This document shows positions 1 to 6,687 of a DNA stretch of 24,401 bases, piece after piece. The stretch is taken from positions 1 to 24,401 of IMG/VR virus record IMGVR_UViG_3300042860_002110; one strand, 5' to 3'. A model generated the notes under the pieces. It searched no databases and had not been told where the DNA came from. It saw nothing but the letters and a program-made list of their open reading frames with translations. This stretch comes from a virus. The first letter of the stretch is position 1. Each line of letters starts with the position of its first letter. Made by a program: the position numbers and the translations under genes.

Positions 1-1063
1 AGGTCCGCGTGACCGTGAAGAATTGACCGATCAGGTTGGCAAGCGGGACAGGCGGAAGCGTGGTAGATGGGGTTTGATCGCCAGCAAAGGCGTAGCACCG
101 CGCCTGGATCTCCACGCGCACCTTGGACCGCGTCATCATGTCCTGCTCGGAGAACACGATGCGGTCAAGCTGCGACGAGCGGAACGGGATGCGGGTTTGC
201 GCCAGCACCACCGCTGCCCACATCATGTGGCGCACATCGCCATTCACCGGACCCTCGAGGTCACAGTTGAACCGCAGCGTGGCAAAGGTCAGGTCGGTAC
301 GGGAACGCTCGTAGGTGAATTCGCAGTTACCCGTCAGCGCGCTGTCCGGGAGCTTGATGCGCGCCTGGGTGTCAACAATGGTGTAGATGAGCGAGTTGCC
401 GCTTTCGTTGTAGGCAAACGTCTGCGACTCACGCCGCCAAATGCTGTCATCCGGCGGACGGGTCGGCAGGATGGCCTTACGGAACAGGTCGGCCCAAGGC
501 GCTTTGCCGTTGACTTGGGCAGCGGTGTTGTCCTCGGCGTAGGTCGTGTCCGCGTTCGTGTTCGACAGGTCAACAACAATGCTGCCCGTGACCGTGCGCG
601 TCATGTGGCCCGCGGCATCAAGAGTGAACGACTGCACCCAGCGATGGGACACAATCGGGCAATCGTCCTCCTCGGCCATCGCATGGCCCACGATGGTGAA
701 CGTGACCATCGCCGCCTGCCGGCCGCTGATTTCCGTGACCGTCATGGACATCAAAGGACCACGCAGCGCATCCGGCCCAGAAGACTCGTAGACCGCTTCG
801 GTTGCGCCATCTGCCGTCACCCAAATCTTCACCTCATCGACACGCCCAGGCTCCTTCTTGGTGAGGTTGGCAAGCGTGGTGTAGGTCGAAGTGCCGTAGG
901 ACACCAGCGCGGACCCGGAGATGGTGGTCTCGTAGCGGATCTGCGTGTAGCCGTCCTCCGCGTAGATTGCCCGCGCATCCCACGAGGTGATGTTGGCATA
1001 CGGAAGCGTGAACGTGTCATCGCCCAGCTTGAACGCCACCCATGTATTGCCGTTGGTAGACAT
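1..1063 (-). CDS. Phage virion structural protein, C-terminus beyond the left edge
   Basis: The frame is open from an ATG at 1063 to base 1, giving 354 residues with no stop; the C-terminus lies outside the window. The start overlaps the stop of the upstream gene by one base (TGATG), so translation is probably coupled. The protein begins MSTNGNTWVAFKLGDDTFTL and is rich in beta-prone, polar segments such as GSALVSYGTSTYTTL. There is no signal peptide or membrane segment. I do not recognise the family. Its place after the tail tube, chaperones and tape-measure candidate suggests a distal tail, baseplate or other minor virion protein; this is inferred from position only. The long plus-strand frame across the same bases has a low-complexity R/H/G-rich translation and is taken as a shadow. 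Confidence 0.75.
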   Translation of the reverse strand, partial: MSTNGNTWVAFKLGDDTFTLPYANITSWDARAIYAEDGYTQIRYETTISGSALVSYGTSTYTTLANLTKKEPGRVDEVKIWVTADGATEAVYESSGPDALRGPLMSMTVTEISGRQAAMVTFTIVGHAMAEEDDCPIVSHRWVQSFTLDAAGHMTRTVTGSIVVDLSNTNADTTYAEDNTAAQVNGKAPWADLFRKAILPTRPPDDSIWRRESQTFAYNESGNSLIYTIVDTQARIKLPDSALTGNCEFTYERSRTDLTFATLRFNCDLEGPVNGDVRHMMWAAVVLAQTRIPFRSSQLDRIVFSEQDMMTRSKVRVEIQARCYAFAGDQTPSTTLPPVPLANLIGQFFTVTRT

Positions 1064-1878
1064 CAGAAGCCCTTCATTCCCATGAGTTTCAGATCCGCAA
1101 GGAACGGCTGATTGATCGCGCCGTAGTCAATCTTGGGGTCCGGGGTCTTGCGGTTCAGGGCGCGAAGGTCGCGTGCCATCTCCCTGAACGTGGCAACAAT
1201 GCCGCCCGCAGGATTCATAAAATCAAAGAGCGCTTGTCCCTGCTCTCCATAATTGTATCCAACAGCCATACGCGCAAGGGAACTTGATGTACCGCCGTAG
1301 GAGGAAAGCTGAACCATCACCGCAACGGCCTCCGCTGCCTTTGCCATTGCCTCCGTGATTTTCGGCAAATACTCTTTTAGGTTGTCGAGAACGTCGGCAA
1401 CGTACTTGGTGATTGGGCGAAGAAAGATTGCGCCCATGCCAGCGAACGCAGATCGGATTTCCACGAACGCACGCTCAATGCGGCCCACCTCAAGCATCTG
1501 TGCGCCGATGGCCCCGCCGTATTGCATCCCCATGCGGAAGCGCGTGTTGACCATCGCAATCTGATTCTGCATCTCGGCAAGCTGAATGCCGGGGCTGTAG
1601 TCGCGGAGGTCGCTTGCCACCTCAAGCACAAAGCGATTCAGGGCGAGGAGCGCCTTGCCGACTTCGTTTACCACCTTGGTCATCACCGCAAACACACCAG
1701 CCACCGCCGTGAACGCCGTAGATGCAAACGATGCGGCCGATGCCATCGCTCCAATATCTTCGGCGGCTTCCGCCATGCCACCTCCACCGTCATCCATATC
1801 GCCAACGCCGCTGATGCCTTCGGTTTGGCCGCCGCCCTGCTCGTTGATGTCGATGACGATGCGTCCAAGGTCTTGCAT
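1063..1878 (-). CDS. Short tail tape-measure-like protein
   Basis: 271 residues. A Gly/Asp-rich N-terminus (about residues 12-35) is followed by an Ala/Val-rich hydrophobic stretch (about 40-90: AASFASTAFTAVAGVFAVMT and onward). Helical segments follow, including an Ala-rich one near 175-195. Hydrophobic helical stretches and a slot just downstream of a frameshifted chaperone pair are typical of tape-measure proteins, but 271 residues is short and would imply a very short tail. No lysozyme or peptidase motif is visible. It starts two bases after the previous stop, with only a weak GGA as ribosome site, so coupled translation is likely. The alternative is a membrane-active minor tail or ejection protein. 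The family is not recognised with certainty. Confidence 0.6.
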   Translation of the reverse strand: MQDLGRIVIDINEQGGGQTEGISGVGDMDDGGGGMAEAAEDIGAMASAASFASTAFTAVAGVFAVMTKVVNEVGKALLALNRFVLEVASDLRDYSPGIQLAEMQNQIAMVNTRFRMGMQYGGAIGAQMLEVGRIERAFVEIRSAFAGMGAIFLRPITKYVADVLDNLKEYLPKITEAMAKAAEAVAVMVQLSSYGGTSSSLARMAVGYNYGEQGQALFDFMNPAGGIVATFREMARDLRALNRKTPDPKIDYGAINQPFLADLKLMGMKGF

Positions 1879-1880
1879 GG

Positions 1881-2333
1881 TTACAGTCCGTTCTCAAAGG
1901 CGCACACGAAGGTCTCCGTGCCGCGCATCCAACCAACCAAGTCCTCGGCCGGCTCAACCTGACCGCCGTTGCGCCAGGTCAGCGCGATGGTGAGGATGCC
2001 GTTGAGGTCGTTCTGATTGAGCAGCACCCGCAGCCCGTCGATGAATTGCTCGATGCCATTGGAACCGGAGATGCGCTCCGTGGCCCGGTTGACCGGGTCA
2101 AGGAGGCCGCGCCACCACACCACGATGTCGATCTTGGCCTCCTGCAAGCCAACGCCGGACCGCCAATGCAGCGCGGTGTCGCCGCCTGGGATGACCTGTA
2201 CCGCGTACTGCGCGATGGTCTCATCACTCGGCCGCTCCGACAGGTACACGGCGCTGCCGTAGCCCTCGGTCACCATCCAGTTGGCAATCTCGGTCAGGAG
2301 CGCGTTCCACACCGCTGCATTCTGCGTAGCCAT
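1881..2333 (-). CDS. Tail-terminator-like / minor tail protein
   Basis: 150 residues beginning MATQNAAVWNALLTEIANWM. The ATG at 2333 overlaps the stop of the frameshifted chaperone frame (TGATG). The pattern is an N-terminal amphipathic helix, a central strand segment around AKIDIVVWWRGL, then a helix IEQFIDGLRVLLN. It resembles small alpha/beta tail-terminator or tail-completion proteins that cap the tail tube. In many phages that gene precedes the major tail gene, whereas here it follows the chaperones, so the role is tentative. There is no signal peptide, membrane segment or enzyme motif. The assignment rests on size, predicted secondary structure and neighbourhood rather than a diagnostic motif. 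Confidence 0.6.
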   Translation of the reverse strand: MATQNAAVWNALLTEIANWMVTEGYGSAVYLSERPSDETIAQYAVQVIPGGDTALHWRSGVGLQEAKIDIVVWWRGLLDPVNRATERISGSNGIEQFIDGLRVLLNQNDLNGILTIALTWRNGGQVEPAEDLVGWMRGTETFVCAFENGL

Positions 2334-2847
2334 CAGCCCACCGCCTTCTGATGCTCAAGGTTCATGCGGATACGGAAGGCGAGGTCGGCATCCCCGGTAG
2401 CAAGCGCCACCGTCTGCTGCGCCACCTCTGCCGATCCCAACGCCATAGCAATGGCCCGTGCCTGAACGATGCTCTGCCGCGCCTCAATCATAGGAATGTT
2501 CTGCGCGAGGCCCATAGCAGTCTCCGGGTCAAAGTCGGTGGGAGGCCGCCCATAGGTCGCCAAGAACACGGCGGCCTCCCGTGTCAGTTTCCCGCGTTCT
2601 GTACCGCCTTGCCCAACCGGGCAAAGACCGCAAACAGCACCTCGTCGGCCGCCTGCTGGGCCACCTCGGGGGTGCGTGCCACGGCTCGGATCGCGTTGGC
2701 GATGTCGGCCACGGTCGGCTGTTCGCCGCCGGCAATGCTGCGCTTCTGCACAGAGGCCACCAGCTCGTTCCATTGGATCACGAGCGCGCCCGTGGGGATG
2801 GTGACGCGGAACAGCATCGGGTCGTTGTCTTCGTTCAGGTCGATCAT
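2333..2847 (-). CDS. Tail assembly chaperone, long form made by -1 frameshift (GT-like)
   Basis: Read from the same ATG as the short form (2847). A -1 slip on the heptamer GGGAAAC (2593-2587) would bypass the TGA at 2586-2584 and continue to the TGA at 2335-2333. The product is about 171 residues: 87 shared plus about 84 new ones (KLTREAAVFLATYG... ending LEHQKAVG). In lambda-type phages this pair (gpG/gpGT) escorts the tape-measure protein during tail assembly. The downstream frame reads like protein only from the slip site. Upstream of it the same frame gives an R/H/P-rich shadow, so it is probably not an independent gene. The neighbours fit: major tail protein upstream, tape-measure candidate downstream. 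Confidence 0.8.
2540..2593 (-). promoter_or_regulatory. Programmed -1 ribosomal frameshift signal
   Basis: All three textbook parts are present on the minus strand. The slippery heptamer G GGA AAC (2593-2587) is in the zero frame directly before TGA. A six-base spacer follows (2586-2581). Then comes a perfect 11-bp stem, GGGAGGCCGCC (2580-2570) pairing with GGCGGCCTCCC (2550-2540) across a 19-base loop. Slipping joins the 87-residue frame to the downstream chaperone frame. Confidence 0.87.
2584..2847 (-). CDS. Tail assembly chaperone, short form (G-like)
   Basis: 87 residues beginning MIDLNEDNDPMLFRVTIPTG. The ATG overlaps the stop of the major tail gene by four bases (ATGA), so translation is coupled. 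The last codons are the slippery site (GGA AAC) followed at once by TGA, so the normal product ends where the long form diverges. It is mostly helical (PTVADIANAIRAVARTPEVA) and acidic at the N-terminus. In siphophages and many myophages a small chaperone lies between the tail tube and tape-measure genes and is extended by frameshifting; size, position and signal all match. Sequence similarity to a named family cannot be tested here. Confidence 0.8.
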   Translation of the reverse strand: MIDLNEDNDPMLFRVTIPTGALVIQWNELVASVQKRSIAGGEQPTVADIANAIRAVARTPEVAQQAADEVLFAVFARLGKAVQNAGN

Positions 2848-3335
2848 GTGGATGCCGAGGTAGCAAGGACGTTGGTGGTCGGATCGGGGATAGCCTTGAA
2901 AGTCAAGCCCAGGCGCTGCTCTACGTTGCCGAAGTTGCTGTGGTTGATCGCGTCACCCATCAGCAGGCAAGTGGAGAACGTGTACGAGGTCTTGCCCGCC
3001 GTCAGCGGCAGGATCTTCACCCCAAACGTGCCGCTGCCGTTGATGAGCAGGCGACCGACCGTGGTGGTGTATTCCGCGCCGCGCTCCCGCACGGCAAGGG
3101 CCGTCAGGTACGCAGCGTCCCACTTGACCAAAGTGCAGGAAATGACCGCCGTGGTGTTCTGAAGCACCAGTTCCGCGGGAGCCGCGCCGGAGGCCACGGT
3201 CTTGATCTCGTGGACGTTGTCGGTGTAGGTGATCTGCGGGAGGCTGTCGTTGTCGGTATACCCGAGGTCAACGTAGCCAGCTCCCAGGTTCACCTGGATC
3301 TTGGTTGGGCCTGCGACGAAAATTGCGGTAGCCAT
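2844..3335 (-). CDS. Major tail (tube) protein
   Basis: 163 residues. It begins MATAIFVAGPTKIQVNLGAG, contains TDNDSLPQITYTDNVHEIKT, and ends with a T/A/S-rich tail. The beta-rich make-up, with a G.VDLGYT segment early on, is usual for phage tail tube proteins that polymerise as hexameric rings. It lies between the head-tail completion gene (stop and start overlap TGATG at 3335) and the frameshifted chaperones, which is the standard place for the tube gene. There is no sheath gene beside it, which argues for a non-contractile tail, although the left part of the module is missing. No transmembrane or signal segment is seen. Confidence 0.72.
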   Translation of the reverse strand: MATAIFVAGPTKIQVNLGAGYVDLGYTDNDSLPQITYTDNVHEIKTVASGAAPAELVLQNTTAVISCTLVKWDAAYLTALAVRERGAEYTTTVGRLLINGSGTFGVKILPLTAGKTSYTFSTCLLMGDAINHSNFGNVEQRLGLTFKAIPDPTTNVLATSAST

Positions 3336-4021
3336 CAGCTTCTTCCTTTCAGGATTCGGGCGAGGCCTAGTCTAATCGACTTTCCGATCTCTCCCCATTC
3401 ATCGTTGGTCGGAATCATAAACGGACGCTTGGGGACGGTCACGCCCTGCCAAGCCATCACGAAGTCCTTGCCGCGCACCAATCCCTCCTTGGTCGGGTTG
3501 CGGCCAGTAGCGTGCGACCGCTTGCCCTTGCGCGTTAGCGGAATGTAGTTGGGGCCGCTGGTCTCAAATCCAAGCTCGTGGAAGATGGCGTGCAGCGGGC
3601 CGTAGAGGATGATCGAAACGCCGTTGCCGCCCGTCTGTCCCTTGGCGTTGACTTCCCGCATCATCTGCCCGGTGTCGCGCAGGGGCTTCCCGCCAGCGCG
3701 GTAGGACTCGCCCGTCACGAGGTACTCCGTGACCGAAGTGGGCTTCGCCACGGTCTTGCCGTTCTTCATCTTGCGCTGCCGCACCACGACCACCGTTCGC
3801 GTGGCCTTGATGGCCGCGGAGTCCTTCGGCTTGGTCGTGGTCCAGTATTCGCCCTTCACCGCTGCCAAGGGCTGCAAGGCCGTTTCCCCGCCGCTCTCGT
3901 CCCGGCCACGGCTCGTTGCAATGTGCTGCTTCGCGTAGCGGCCTACGAGGGTGGCAATGCCGTTGACCACCGCAGGGTCGCGCAGCGCCTTGGCAACGCG
4001 CTTGCCCCAATCGGATGCCAT
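3335..4021 (-). CDS. Mu gpG-like tail completion / virion morphogenesis protein
   Basis: 228 residues, basic. The C-terminal half carries the pattern seen in the phage virion morphogenesis (Mu gpG / HK97 gp10-like) family: LRDTGQMMREV, then a segment around HAIFHELGFETS, then VPKRPFMIPTNDEWGEIGKS, a variant of the usual 'R-P-F' signature. Such proteins finish the head or tail joint. The N-terminal ~100 residues, including a Lys-rich KMKNGKTVAKP stretch, look like an insertion relative to the usual ~150-residue form. The gene overlaps its neighbours by single bases on both sides, so it belongs to one translational unit with the gp36-like gene and the tail tube gene. Function is inferred from motif and position. 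Confidence 0.72.
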   Translation of the reverse strand: MASDWGKRVAKALRDPAVVNGIATLVGRYAKQHIATSRGRDESGGETALQPLAAVKGEYWTTTKPKDSAAIKATRTVVVVRQRKMKNGKTVAKPTSVTEYLVTGESYRAGGKPLRDTGQMMREVNAKGQTGGNGVSIILYGPLHAIFHELGFETSGPNYIPLTRKGKRSHATGRNPTKEGLVRGKDFVMAWQGVTVPKRPFMIPTNDEWGEIGKSIRLGLARILKGRS

Positions 4022-4515
4022 TAGCCGCCTCGGTAGATGCTGGTGGCGCGAGGACGGAAGAACGCGCTGCTGCTCATGTTGTTGTACCAGGCGAGGTTGT
4101 TGATCGGCACAACGGCTACCTCACCCACGCCGGCATCGGCGGCCTTGGCAACCGCTCCGAAGATCATCTTGCCGTCCCGCAGCGCCTCGAGCATGGCGCG
4201 GGCCTGGGTCACCCGCGCTTCCACGGCCGGGGTGATCTTCATGGCGCGGCGCTGGAACAGCATCTCGGTCGCCAGGTCAACCGTCAGCATCACGAGGAGG
4301 CCATCACTAGCGGCCGCCAGCGTGTTCAGGTCGGTGTCCGTGTAGATGTTCCCCACGCGGGCGTACGCCTGCACCACGCTACTGGCGCGTTGCAGGATGG
4401 TGTCCACGAGGCAGTTCGCGCCGGGGTTGTTGCTGCCCGTATCGCTTGAGAGCTGCGCGATGATGTTGGCATCAAGCGATGACTCAAGTTCCGCATAGCC
4501 GGCGTACTGTGGCAT
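4021..4515 (-). CDS. Mu gp36-like head-tail connector (DUF1320-like)
   Basis: 164 residues. The N-terminus MPQYAGYAELESSLDANIIAQL, followed by LVDTILQRASSVVQAYARVG, matches the DUF1320/gp36 pattern: a helical protein with a conserved 'A...v..Y...' helix that docks on the portal. It precedes the gpG-like gene, the same order as in Mu. The start is backed by AAGGGG about six bases upstream. It is the first gene after the hairpin behind the major capsid gene, so its ribosome site is used after that element. There are no enzyme motifs. The C-terminal segment SSSAFFRPRATSIYRGG is unusual and unassigned. Confidence 0.7.
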   Translation of the reverse strand: MPQYAGYAELESSLDANIIAQLSSDTGSNNPGANCLVDTILQRASSVVQAYARVGNIYTDTDLNTLAAASDGLLVMLTVDLATEMLFQRRAMKITPAVEARVTQARAMLEALRDGKMIFGAVAKAADAGVGEVAVVPINNLAWYNNMSSSAFFRPRATSIYRGG

Positions 4516-4536
4516 GGTGTCCCCTTATGCGAACAC

Positions 4537-4568
4537 GGGGGGGCAGGAATCGAAACTCCTGCCCCCCC
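4537..4568 (-). terminator. 12-bp perfect hairpin behind the major capsid gene
   Basis: GGGGGGGCAGGA (4537-4548) pairs with TCCTGCCCCCCC (4557-4568) across an eight-base loop, 20 bases after the capsid stop. No T-tract follows on either strand. It may therefore be a leaky terminator or an mRNA-stabilising or processing hairpin that keeps capsid mRNA abundant, rather than a strong intrinsic terminator. The next gene has its own ribosome site beyond it. Confidence 0.6.
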
Positions 4569-4588
4569 ATGACTGTGGCTAGCAAACG

Positions 4589-5629
4589 TCAGCTCGTGAC
4601 ATCAGCAACCAGCACGCCGGACACCGGGGCAACCAGTTCCGAGGTGCTGTTGTCGATCACGCGGCCTTCGATGCGACGATCACGCGGATCATCCCAGTTC
4701 TCAACCGTCATGTCTTCAAAGGCGAAGATCTGACAGGTGGAGAACGAGGTGGAGCCTTCCACGCCCACCAGGCCACCCGGACGGCTCACGAACACGGCCG
4801 AGTTGCCGTAGACGAAGGAGCGGGTGGTGCTGGCAGCACCCTTGCGGGTGGTGACCTTCACGCTGTCATCGACCACGACCTGCACGCCGAACAGGTTCGG
4901 CGGGAGGCCGTACTTGGCGAACGTGTCAGCGCCCTGGAGGAAGGGCAGAGCGGCCGGGTAGTTCTTGACGTAGTTCCGAACTTCTTCGGTCTGCGACAGC
5001 AGATTGGCAACCGTGGGCGAGATAACGAGCATGATGTCGGTCTCACCACGCACCGCGCCGCCCGTGGCGAGCGAGATGCGCTGGAGAGCCGTCTGAATGC
5101 CCTTCTGAATCACGTTGGTGCTGGAGGTGGTCCATGCACCGCCCGAGATCGCCGTTCCGGTCGCGTAGTAGTTGCCCACGTTGGTGAACGCGGTAACCGC
5201 CGCGCTGCCCGTCAGGGCGGTCGCGGTACGCATGGAGCGAGCCGTCATGGCGAGCTGCGCCTTCGCACGAGCGTGCTGGGCAACAACGTCCCACGCGGCC
5301 TGCTTCACGGTCTCGTTCGGGATGTAGAACGGGTAGGCGTAGCGGGCAGCGGTGAACGACACGAAGTCGTGCTGGTTCATCTTGCCGACCGGGCGGTCGT
5401 TGCCCAGGGGCCAAGCGAACTCGTTCACATCAGTCACGCGGACGTTGTCGTCCGAGTCAAGACGGAGGTAGTAGCCCGTCATCTGCTGGGTGGGAACGAT
5501 CTGCGCGTACTTCGTGATGGGAAAGGTGTTCACCGCACGGGTGAATTCAACCTGGAGAGCGCCCGTTGCGAGGGCATTGGTGGAGGGGACGAACGTATTC
5601 AGTCCGCCACCGACGGTCACATAACTCAT
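4589..5629 (-). CDS. Major capsid protein
   Basis: 346 residues, read from an ATG with a perfect Shine-Dalgarno TAAGGAGGT (5644-5636) at ideal spacing, the strongest site in the window. That fits a very abundant product. It lies behind protease, scaffold and decoration-like genes, the usual capsid slot. Features include an N-arm (residues 1-20), NETVKQAAWDVVAQHARAKA in a long helix, TDIMLVISPTVANLLSQTE in the middle, and a C-terminal RIEGRVIDNSTSELVAPVSG segment like the P-domain end of HK97-fold capsids. Residues 6-15 (VGGGLNTFVP) recur exactly inside the protease/scaffold gene, suggesting a processing or interaction site. The precise Pfam family is not settled. Confidence 0.85.
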   Translation of the reverse strand: MSYVTVGGGLNTFVPSTNALATGALQVEFTRAVNTFPITKYAQIVPTQQMTGYYLRLDSDDNVRVTDVNEFAWPLGNDRPVGKMNQHDFVSFTAARYAYPFYIPNETVKQAAWDVVAQHARAKAQLAMTARSMRTATALTGSAAVTAFTNVGNYYATGTAISGGAWTTSSTNVIQKGIQTALQRISLATGGAVRGETDIMLVISPTVANLLSQTEEVRNYVKNYPAALPFLQGADTFAKYGLPPNLFGVQVVVDDSVKVTTRKGAASTTRSFVYGNSAVFVSRPGGLVGVEGSTSFSTCQIFAFEDMTVENWDDPRDRRIEGRVIDNSTSELVAPVSGVLVADVTS

Positions 5630-5655
5630 GGTAAGACCTCCTTAAGGTCAGGGAA

Positions 5656-6045
5656 TCAGAGCGCCTTGGTGGCGGGAAGACGGTAAGCCCAAAAGATGGT
5701 GTCCACGGCTGCGGCTTCAAGAGCCACAAACAGGGGAACATCGCCCGACACAGCCGTGCCAAGCGCCGCACCAGCGGTCGTTGCCTTGAGAGCCTGACCA
5801 GCGGTGATGGCCGTGGAGCCGTTGCACTTGAGCTGCACGCAGTTGGACGGCTGGAGGCTGATCGGGTCGCCCGAAGCCGCGTGGAGCGCGGAGTCGAAAC
5901 GCTTGGTCGAACCGTCAGCAACGCCGACAACGTAGTCAGCAGCAGCGGTGGAAGCAAGGCCCGTGAATGCCGTGGTGGACATCTTCACGATGGCGTAGGG
6001 GTTGATGTCGCCGCCTGCGATGAGATTGGGGGAGAACTGAAGCAT
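5656..6045 (-). CDS. Capsid decoration / head stabilisation-like protein
   Basis: 129 residues beginning MLQFSPNLIAGGDINPYAIV. A small, Ala/Gly/Thr-rich, beta-prone protein with no signal or membrane segment, directly upstream of the major capsid gene. The pattern of short strands with GD.INP near the start and a central AITAGQALKAT segment is like DUF2190-type and other small capsid decoration proteins that bind the outside of the expanded head. AAGGA lies about ten bases before the ATG, a moderate ribosome site. It falls in the protease-scaffold-decoration-capsid order seen in lambda-like heads. The role is inferred from context and composition. Confidence 0.6.
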   Translation of the reverse strand: MLQFSPNLIAGGDINPYAIVKMSTTAFTGLASTAAADYVVGVADGSTKRFDSALHAASGDPISLQPSNCVQLKCNGSTAITAGQALKATTAGAALGTAVSGDVPLFVALEAAAVDTIFWAYRLPATKAL

Positions 6046-6066
6046 TTCTGTAGTGTCCTTCTGCGA

Positions 6067-6687
6067 TTAACGCTTGATGCGGGAGTTGATGGCCTTGGCG
6101 AACTCTTCCGGCTTGCCGGCGAATTCCTTGACCAACGAGGAGATGTCGCCACCGCTGACGGTCTTCGGCATGGCCGCACGGCTCATGTCGATCTTCGCAC
6201 CGATGGGATCACGGGAGAACAGGGAGCGCCACGACTCAAGCAGGGCAACCGGATCGCGGCTGGCCTGGAGCTGGGTCATGAGGTTGTCGCGCTGCGACTC
6301 GGGGATGCGGTAGCCGTCCTGCTCGAGGATGTCGATCTCGCGGGAGAACTTCTCGCGGCGGATCTCGGCCTCAAGGCGCTCCATGCGGGACTTCAGGCGG
6401 GCGTTCTCCGAACGCAGCGAGTAGGTCGAACGGGCAGCGACCACGGGCATGGCCTCTTCTTCTTCCTCTTCCTCGGGAGCCTCAACGTCATGGCTGCCGA
6501 TGTCGATGTGAACGCCTTCGTCGCCTTCATTGGCCTGGAATTCCATGTCTTCCATGGTCTCGGCGGACATCTCGTCCTTCTCGTCCTCGGACTCGTCCTC
6601 ACCGAACTTCTTCTTCATCATGTCAGCGAGTTCGCCGATGGCGCACTTCATCGCCTCAAGCTCTTCGCGGTAATCGTTGGATGCCAT
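6067..6687 (-). CDS. Capsid scaffold protein from an internal start
   Basis: An in-frame ATG at residue 296 of the protease gene has a strong Shine-Dalgarno AAGGAGG (6702-6696) eight bases upstream. It would give a 206-residue protein beginning MASNDYREELEAMKCAIGEL. This part is acidic (a Glu/Asp-rich run at about residues 330-395 of the long protein) and then coiled-coil-like (LRSENARLKSRMERLEAEIR), ending in a basic tail INSRIKR. These are typical of scaffolds, which fill the prohead and are then degraded. The nesting copies the lambda C/Nu3 arrangement. The internal start is predicted from the ribosome site, not proven. Confidence 0.65.
   Translation of the reverse strand: MASNDYREELEAMKCAIGELADMMKKKFGEDESEDEKDEMSAETMEDMEFQANEGDEGVHIDIGSHDVEAPEEEEEEEAMPVVAARSTYSLRSENARLKSRMERLEAEIRREKFSREIDILEQDGYRIPESQRDNLMTQLQASRDPVALLESWRSLFSRDPIGAKIDMSRAAMPKTVSGGDISSLVKEFAGKPEEFAKAINSRIKR

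Noticed and set aside
23-1111. 362-codon plus-strand open frame at the left end
   Set aside because: Arg/His/Gly-rich and motif-free. The minus strand encodes a coherent virion protein coupled to the gene upstream.
2333-2866. Independent 177-residue gene in the chaperone region
   Set aside because: Its first ~90 residues are a shadow of the 87-residue chaperone; only the part after the slip site reads as protein, so it is treated as a frameshift extension.
4537-4568. tRNA T-arm-like sequence around the capsid hairpin
   Set aside because: There is no acceptor, D or anticodon arm around it, and the stem is too long for a T-arm.
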